Shown here: positions 57,602-64,000 of the stretch, one piece after another
How the letters are laid out: the number at the start of each line of letters is the position of its first letter
How positions within the stretch are numbered: position 1 is the first letter of the stretch
Assembly (NCBI GenBank): GCA_033239125.1
Contig: BSWB01000006.1
Location: 115,180,242-115,244,241, forward strand
Length of the DNA: 64,000 nucleotides
Direction of reading: 5' to 3'
Source: Fagopyrum homotropicum
Lineage: Eukaryota; Streptophyta; Magnoliopsida; Caryophyllales; Polygonaceae
Notes under the pieces: model-generated
What the model saw: the letters and a program-made list of their open reading frames with translations, nothing else
What the model was told of the DNA's origin: nothing
The model's database searches: none
Translations under genes and position numbers: made by a program

Positions 57602-59519
57602 TGACTTTCGTAGGTTCTTTTTCTTAGGTTTATGCGAAGAACCTGTGCTGGGAAGGAAATCGTTCCTTACGATCCCGAACCAGAAAAGACATACAAAAGA
57701 CGCTTGAATGAAGCGAAGATGCCCGACCAAGACAATCGCGATCTTGAGGCCGAATTGAAGGAGGCGTTAGAACAGCTACGCCTCAGCAAGGAAGAACTAA
57801 GACTGGAGAGGGAAGAGACTCGCGCAAGGACTGAAGCGATCGAAGCAGATATGGCAGCTTTACGAGACCAGTATCTACCTCGACCGAACCTAAATCCTCG
57901 ACCGAGGCAAGACCCTGCTCCAGACCCTCGACCGAGGCAGAATCAAGTACCTGTCGCCCCGGCCGAGATACTTCCACCTTGGATGCCAGTCCGAGATGTT
58001 CTTTTTGCAGGTATTCCACAAACCATAGGGCAGAGGATGGACCCTAATCAACAACTGAGGCGTCCATGAGTCGACCTAGGTGATCCAGCGGACCATGATT
58101 ATGAGCTTCGACCGCAAGTTCTTTCCATGATTCGCCAATGCCAGTTTTGAGGGCTAGAGAGGGAATCTCCGCATCAACATCTACAAAACTATGAGATCTT
58201 GATGGAGACCTTCAGACCTTCAAGGCTGAAAAACAACAACTACAAGCTAAGGCCTTTCTACTTTTCTATGAAAGATAGAGCTCTTACTTGGTATCAATCT
58301 CTTCCTCCAGGAAAAATCAGTACTTGGGAGGAGATGACGATGGAATTCTTGACTAAATTCTTTCCCCCCTCTAAAACTGCTGAAATGAGAGGGAAGATTA
58401 ATGCATTCATCATGAAGGATAAGGAGAGCTTGTCCAAGTCATGGGAGAGATTTAAAGATAATCTTTTGGATTGCCCATATCATGGGATTCCAAAGATAGA
58501 GTTGTTGGAGATATACTTCAAGGGACTGGACGGAAGCACCCAGTTCAACCTTCAACTACTATCCGCCAGCACGTTCATGGACATGTCGATTGACGAAGCT
58601 TGGGAGTTCATAGAAAAGCAAGCTTTGCACATGGAGAAATACTCCCACCAAGGAGCTGAAGGTGGAGTTAAAAGAGTCAACTTTCAAGATGCTCCGCCTA
58701 ACAACAGTCAACTCACGTCTTAGAAGAATGACGTGAAACAATTGAAGGAACTCTTAGTTACTCAAACCAAGAAGGAAGACCAAGGATCAAGGAACAACAA
58801 TGGATACCGTAACAACAACAACGGTTCCTGGAACAACAACTACAACAACAATAGAGGATCCAACAACAATAATTGGAGGGCAAACAACCAAAATTCGGGT
58901 AACCATCATTCTAACTCCAATTCGAATGATTCCTCTAATCCTTTCCTCTCTTCCTCTTATTCTTCAACTCCATTAAAGAGCCATGAGCAAGGATCGATTT
59001 CGTCCCAGCCAGAAAAGAAAGACGCATTGCTGGAGGCCATCTTAATCAAGCATGACTTTATTTTCAAAGGCACAAAAAGCCTTAGAACAACAATTCTTTA
59101 ACAAGGCGAATGAAGCGCCAAGAGATCCAAGGAAGCTTCCAGCAAGGACGGAAAGAAACCCTAAGGGCCAGATTATGGCCATAACGACGAGGAGTGGACT
59201 GAAGACTGCAGATCCAGTGCCTCGGTCGATGCCAGTACAGACGAAGACCACCTCGGTCCAGGTGCAGTCGAAGAACACTTCGGCCGAGATGCCAACCGAG
59301 ATGGAACCACAGAAAGCGGAGGAGAAAACTGAAGTTTACATTCCACCTCTTGCATACAAACCACCACTTCCATTCCCCCAGTCAAGGGCCAGAGCACATC
59401 TAGACAAGCATTTTGGTAAGTTCCTTGACTTGATGAACAAAGTACACATTAATATTCCTTTCCTTCATGCTATTATAGGGATGCCCACCTATGGGAAGTT
59501 CTTGAAAGAGATTCTGTGA
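57602..59519 (+). pseudogene. gag: gag of Athila-D
   Basis: The expected start (MSDF in Athila-A) reads TTGAGTGACTTTC, so the ATG is lost; the first Met is at 57632 (MRRTCAGKEIVPYDPEPEKT). A coiled-coil-like part follows, then RPNLNPRPRQDPAPDPRPRQ over a word cluster (57880-57975), a TGA near 58068 and another near 58148. The gag domain is ALTWYQSLPPGKISTWEEMT, TKFFPPSKTAEMRGKINAF and LLEIYFKGLD. A TAG at about 58722 is followed by an Asn-rich tail (58790-58900). In a shifted frame (59052 on) come FFNKANEAPRDPRKLPARTE, SVQVQSKNTSAEM, PLPFPQSRARAHLDKHFGKF and PTYGKFLKEIL, ending in TGA at 59517. Clearly inactivated. Confidence 0.85.
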
Positions 59520-59531
59520 AGAAAGAAGAAG

Positions 59532-60386
59532 TTGGAAGACTTTGGTGAAGTAAGGATGACATCTAAATCCTCGGAGCTCATTCAAATCATGAAAGAGAAG
59601 ATGCCACCCAAGTTAAGAGATACCGGCTCATTTTGCATCCCCATTCAAGTTGGAGATGTCACTTGTGAAGCCTTATGTGATCTAGGAGCCAGCGTGAGCA
59701 TCATTCCGCTGGAGCTATGTGTTAAGATCGGACTTGGAGAGCCCAAGCCGGTGAAGATACGGTCATACATGGCGGACCCCTCCATTACCCATCCCGTGGG
59801 CATTTTGGAAGACGTTCCGGTTAAGCTAGGTAACTTCTATTTACCTATAGACTTTGTTGTGCTTGATATTCCCGCAGATTATCCTGTTCCTATCATTCTC
59901 GGGAGACCATTTCTAGCAACTTGGGGTTGCAATGTGGATTGTAAGAACGCCAAGTTAATATTCAACATTGGCGGAGATGAAGTGGAGTTTGCATTACTTG
60001 CGGCTATGAAGAGAGAGCAGCTAGGAGATGATATCTTCAACATCTATGATGAAGAAGAATCAAGAGAATTGGTGAGCTCTATCCTTATTAAAGATCCACT
60101 TGAAAAAGTTATTAGTTTTAGCTTAATGGAGGAGGGTATAGATGCTTCTTGTGACGCAGATATACGGAGCTTAAAGGCACTGGAAGAAGATCCAGGAGCT
60201 AAAACTAAAGAACTAATCCAGGAGAAGAAGATCTCCAGTTTCGGTTCCAGTTGCAGTACCTCGACCGAGGCACTTCCTGGACCGAGCGAGGTGACTGAAG
60301 AACATCTCGGTCAACCTCTCTGGACCTCGACCGAGGTCGAAAGCGAGATGATGTCAACTGAGACTACTGAAAGTCCAGTTCTTTAA
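59532..60386 (+). pseudogene. pol: Protease of Athila-D
   Basis: 284 open codons: PPKLRDTGSFCIPIQVGDVT, ALCDLGASVSIIPLELC with the active-site DLGAS, MADPSITHPVGILEDVPVKL, IDFVVLDIPADYPVPI and LGRPFLATWGC (Ser changed to Trp compared with A). The C-terminal linker (SCSTSTEALPGPSEVTEEHL) is coded by a palindromic-word cluster (60255-60345). A TAA at 60384-60386 separates it from the RT, so the polyprotein is cut here. Confidence 0.85.
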
Positions 60387-60395
60387 TCTACTCCA

Positions 60396-62116
60396 TTGGA
60401 AGGAGGAAGCAAGGATCCCCCTCAGAAAGCACCCCCAGTTGTGGAGCTTAAACAACTCCCAAGTCATTTGAGGCATGTCTTTCTTGGACCGGATTCTACT
60501 TATCCCATTATTGTTAGTGCTTCCCTCTCCGAATCTGATTTATCTAAACTAATGCATGTCCTGAGAAAGCATCAAAAGGCTTTGGGTTATACTACAAATG
60601 ATCTTATTGGCATTAAGCCTTCTTTCTGCATGCATAGAATTCTAATGGAGGACGATCATAAGACTTCATGGGAACCTCAAAGACGGTTAAATCTGATCAT
60701 GAAAGAGGTTGTGAAGAAAGAAATTCTTAAGTTGTTGGATGCAGGTATCATATATCCTATCTCGGAGAGCAAATGGGTTAGCCCAGTACATGTAGTTCCG
60801 AAGAAAGGAGGGATGACCGTTGTGACGAATAAGAACAACGAGTTAATCTCAACCAGGACCGTCACGGGCTGGAGGGTTTGCATCGACTATAGGAAGCTGA
60901 ACGTGGCCACCCGGAAGGACCATTTTCCACTTCCCTTCATTGATCAAATGCTCGAACGGTTGGCCCAGCATTCACACTTCTGCTATTTAGACGGCTATAG
61001 TGGTTTCTTCTAGATTCCTATCCATCCGGATGATCAAGAGAAGACCACTTTCACTTGTCCATGGGGGACATTCGTTTATAGGAGGATGCCATTTGGATTA
61101 TGCAATGCACCCGCTACCTTCCAACGATGCATGATGGCTATCTTTTCCAAGTGTATAGAGGAGATCATGGAGGTATTTATGGATGATTTTTCAGTATATG
61201 GTTCCTCTTTTGATGATTGCCTATCTAACCTTTCTCTAGTGCTACAAAGATGTGAAGACACTAATCTTGTTTTGAATTGGGAGAAGTGTCACTTTATGGT
61301 TAATGAAGGCATTGTGCTAGGACACCTCGTTTCTAATCGAGGTATTGAGGTCGATCGCGCTAAGACTGAAACTATTGAGAAACTCCTTCCCCCTTGTTCT
61401 GTTAAAGGTGTGAGGAGTTTTCTCGGGCATGCAGGTTTCTACAGGAGATTCATCAAGGACTTCTCAAAGATTTCTAAACCACTAACTAACCTCTTGAATA
61501 AAGATGTTGTTTTTGAGTTTTCGCAGGAGTGTCTTGATGCATTTTACAGGATTAAGGAAGCGTTGATCTCCGCTCCCATTATCCAACCTCCGGATTGGAC
61601 CTTGCCCTTTGAGATCATGTGTGATGCTAGTGATGTGGCAGTAGGGCGGTGCTTGGACAAAAGAAGGATGGCCGGACCACCGCCATTTACTATGCTAGCA
61701 AGACGCTAGATGAAGCCCAACGTAACTACGCCACAACCGAGAAGGAGCTATTGGCGGTTGTATATGCTTTCGAGAAGTTTCGTTCTTACTTAGTAGGAGC
61801 GAAAGTCATTGTCTACACCGACCATGCAGCCATTCGTTACTTGCTTGCTAAGAAAGATGACAAGCCACGCCTTATTCGATGGATTCTCTTGCTTCAAGAG
61901 TTTGACCTAGAGATCCGCGATAAGAAGGGATCCGAAAATTCTGTTACGGATCACCTCAGCCGGCTACCTCCATCTTTACGCGAGAAGGACGACCCACCCA
62001 CAGACGATTCATTCCCCGATGAGCACTTGCACTTGTTGGAGCGTTTGATAGACTTACTTATCTCACCCCATGATGAAGGTGAAGTATGGGGTGAGGATAC
62101 CTCCCATCACGCATAG
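60396..62116 (+). pseudogene. pol: RT-RNase H of Athila-D, integrase absent
   Basis: RT: VELKQLPSHLRHVFLGPDST, WVSPVHVVPKKGGMTVV, CIDYRKLNVATRKDHFPLP, YLDGYSGFF-TAG (61011-61014), MPFGLCNAPATFQRCM and catalytic FMDDFSVYG (about 61179-61205). Then GHLVSNRGIEVDRAK and SFLGHAGFYRRFIKDF. RNase H: CDASDVAVG (about 61618-61645), a frameshift near 61650, then TTEKELLAVVYAFEKF and YTDHAAIRYL. After DHLSRLPPSLREKDDPPTDD the frame ends in 40 non-homologous residues and a stop at 62116. No zinc finger, core or GPY/F part of integrase follows. RT motifs are present but the copy has a stop and a frameshift. Confidence 0.9.
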
Positions 62117-62948
62117 AGATGCCGTAGGGCCAGCTAGCGACCTTAAATCAAGCGCTTCTTGGGAGGCAACCCAAGGTATTGCTTTCTTTTTCCCTTTTTC
62201 TAGTCTAGCTTTAGATAGTTTGCTTTTGCTTTGCTTTGTTTTGTTTTTGGCGTCCTAGACAGATAACATGTGACATCTAAGGAAGGAATACAACCCAGGA
62301 GCACAACTGGAAGGATAGAAGTTCGAGAATTTGAGAAGACGGAATTTGACTGAGACACATCTCGGTTGCTGTCACAGCACCTCGACCGAGATGATTCTTG
62401 AGCAACCGACGCGATTAGGGTTTTTGAAGACTCACCTCGGTCCGTACACCTCGGTCCAGTCGAGACCATCTCGACCGAGGTGACAGCAGTTCCAGAAAAG
62501 GGTATAAAAGGGGCTGAAGATTTCTCTCTCTTCTCTTTACCCTCTTCTCGACCGCGGCGTAAATCTCACCTTGCTTCTTCGTTCTTCGCTCATTTTCGAC
62601 GATTCTTGCTTCTAAACTGAGAGGAAAGGATAGAGGATCGCATTGCAAGTACCAATCTGCAGAAAGAACGAACCGAATCGACCGAATCGGGGTAAAATAA
62701 AAAAAACCCTATTTTCCTTTTCCCCACTGTTTCCTCTCGATTTGGGCTTTGGTTGCCGCTGCATTTGCTGAGAAAAGGATTAAGTACCCCATAGGAACCT
62801 TTGGTAGTGGTTTTGGGGGAAAAGAACAGGATTTTTGAGGGAATCGATCGAGCAGTTTTTCGCCTCGGTCCAGTCGGCCTGTGCCTCGGCCGAGGTGTTC
62901 TACAGAGTTGTCAGGGCAACCGAGGTGGTCTGACAGGTCACAGAAATT
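62117..62948 (+). other. Spacer before the env-like ORF of Athila-D
   Basis: Corresponds to 7747-8540 of Athila-A. It has the conserved CTTGGGAGGCAACCCAAGG hairpin (62157-62175) and word clusters (62355-62480, 62540-62560, 62868-62930). CTCACCTTGCTTCTTCG and an A-run (62695) are ordinary. No gene is supported. Confidence 0.6.
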
Positions 62949-64000
62949 ATGAGTTCTAACAGGCAGTTGGTCCTGAGGGACAGATCTTCTCCTTCTCCTT
63001 CTTCTTCCTCCCGCCGTACTAGACCGGTGATCCACGAGAGACACCAGGTCGATTATGACCGCATAGCGGCCCGTCCAGTCGTTGCACCACGCTTCCTGGA
63101 CATATCTGCTTTTGATTGCCTCCATGTTGGTGATGATTTGAGGCGTATGATATCTGCTGTGGGGCTGGAGCAGTTCACAGAGATTAGAGCTCCGACCTAT
63201 CTAGAGCCGACCTTGGAGTTTGTCAGCTCCTTTACCTACTTGCCTACCGAGCGCGCCGTAAAGTACCGGTTGATGAACCGGAACTATTTGGTTCCCTTGG
63301 TACACTGGCAGGTCATCTTTGGCTTCCCGACCCCTACCGTAGCTGATTTTCCCTCTCGAGCTGTAGCTCGAGAGTTCTGGGGACAGATTGCTCACGTGGT
63401 TGAGCATGCAGACAGATGGCGACCTGGAGACTCCAAGGAGCGGATTATATTTCATCTTGCTTTTAGACTGGCCCACATGATCTTCAGTGAGACTCTTCTG
63501 ACGCGTACTGAGACGCCCCAGAAGGTCAGACAGGGGGAGCTTCTGAGTTTATACTGCATGGTGACTGAAGGGGAAAGGCGATATCTGCTGTGGAGGTATA
63601 GTGACTCATATAGCGAGTTACATGGATATGGACCTCAGTGCTTGTACCATGGCGGCGGCTGCCAAGCCGCTTGGACTTCAGGAGATGATCACTCGGAGGA
63701 TACTGGTTCCCCGAGGACTTACTACGCCATATGTGGCGATGCCATGGGAGACGACTGCACCTTAGGGGATCAGATAGTCAGCTTAGTTCTCCGTGTTTGA
63801 TCCACATTACTGGCAGATTGCGTGGATCCCACTGATGGAGGATGCTAGAGAGGCAGCAGCTCAGGGGCCAGCTAAGGAGGACGAGGCTGAGGATGATGAT
63901 GATGATGTTGCTGAGGATGGTGGCGTTCCTATGGACACGGGCACAGATACAGCTGGGACTAGTGCGCCGGTCATCGATTTAGATGATGACGAGACTGAGG
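62949..64000 (+). pseudogene. Athila ORF1/env-like protein of Athila-D (runs off the window)
   Basis: Starts MSSNRQLVLRDRSSPSPSSS, then RPVIHERHQVDYDRIAARPV, LEFVSSFTYLPTERAVKYRL, HWQVIFGFPTPTVADFPSRA, FWGQIAHVVEHADRWRPGD and GELLSLYCMV. After about 63570 the frame shifts; the true continuation (MDLSACTMAAAAKPLGLQEM) appears in another frame, then an acidic run (DEAEDDDDD) and MDTGTDTAGTSAPVIDLDDD at the window edge. It matches Athila-A 7746-6650. The product's function is unknown; the family is PF03078-like by motif recall. Confidence 0.75.

Larger units (their letters stand above)
55729..64000 (+). mobile_element. Athila-D: family-A Athila element lacking integrase (continues past the window)
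   Basis: A plus-strand element with 5' LTR, tRNA-Asp PBS, gag, protease, RT, RNase H and the start of the env-like ORF. The integrase is absent: after the RNase H the sequence passes within about 100 bp to the post-pol block (GGGAGGCAACCCAAGG, 62160). The likely left target duplication is GTTAG (55724-55728); its partner lies outside the window. Several stops and frameshifts make it older or more decayed than Athila-A. Confidence 0.92.

Overview
This is a plant nuclear genome segment, probably from a eudicot. It is made almost entirely of LTR retrotransposons inserted into one another. I found no host protein-coding gene, no rRNA or tRNA gene and no CRISPR array. The evidence for a plant is Ty3/gypsy Athila-type elements with a tRNA-Asp primer-binding site, a Ty1/copia element, Tekay/Del-like chromovirus pieces, a Cassandra-like 5S-derived LTR block, and a zinc-finger/reverse-transcriptase relic that I associate loosely with Asteraceae genomes.

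Layout. The oldest left-hand scaffold is a plus-strand copia element. It survives in four collinear pieces: 1-90, 960-3158, 21005-21394 and about 35766-36115. Piece one is separated from piece two by an LTR-like insertion (about 91-957) containing a 5S-derived block. The RT-RNase H junction is split by Athila-A (3159-20999, minus strand, TSD GGTGC). Athila-A is itself split inside its 5' LTR by the non-autonomous Athila-A2 (13328-19732, minus strand, TSD CTAAC). The RNase H is split a second time by a compound insertion (21395-35765, flanked by CACAT). Inside that insertion sits Athila-B (22700-32793, minus strand, TSD AAAAT). From 36.1 to 38.2 kb lie unassigned sequence, a degenerate 420-bp duplication and a perfect palindrome. 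From 38.7 to 40.9 kb lies the zinc-finger/RT relic. From 40.95 to 54.9 kb is a mosaic: a chromovirus RT scrap, Athila-C (minus strand; its 3' LTR carries a 2.5-kb solo LTR with TSD TTCAT), a fifth LTR family (E), a gag remnant, and a decayed Tekay-like element (48.87-53.89 kb). A sixth LTR remnant (F) precedes Athila-D (55729 to beyond the window end, plus strand, same family as Athila-A).

How the parts relate. Athila-A, A2 and D share an LTR family, and B and C are related families. Each element lacks a different part of the replication machinery. A has protease and integrase but no RT/RNase H. D has protease, RT and RNase H but no integrase. B has RT/RNase H and the integrase zinc finger but no integrase core. 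A2 carries only one intact 361-codon ORF with an integrase-like tail. Replication would therefore need help in trans. The individual copies also carry stops, frameshifts, or in A a Glu-to-Lys change at the apparent catalytic integrase position.

Most unusual signal. Every Athila-like family here carries its own short palindromic 'word'. These words cluster at equivalent sites: twice in each LTR, in the untranslated regions, and inside linker-coding regions of gag/pol. The words in A, B and C share the core TCGGCCGA but have different flanks.
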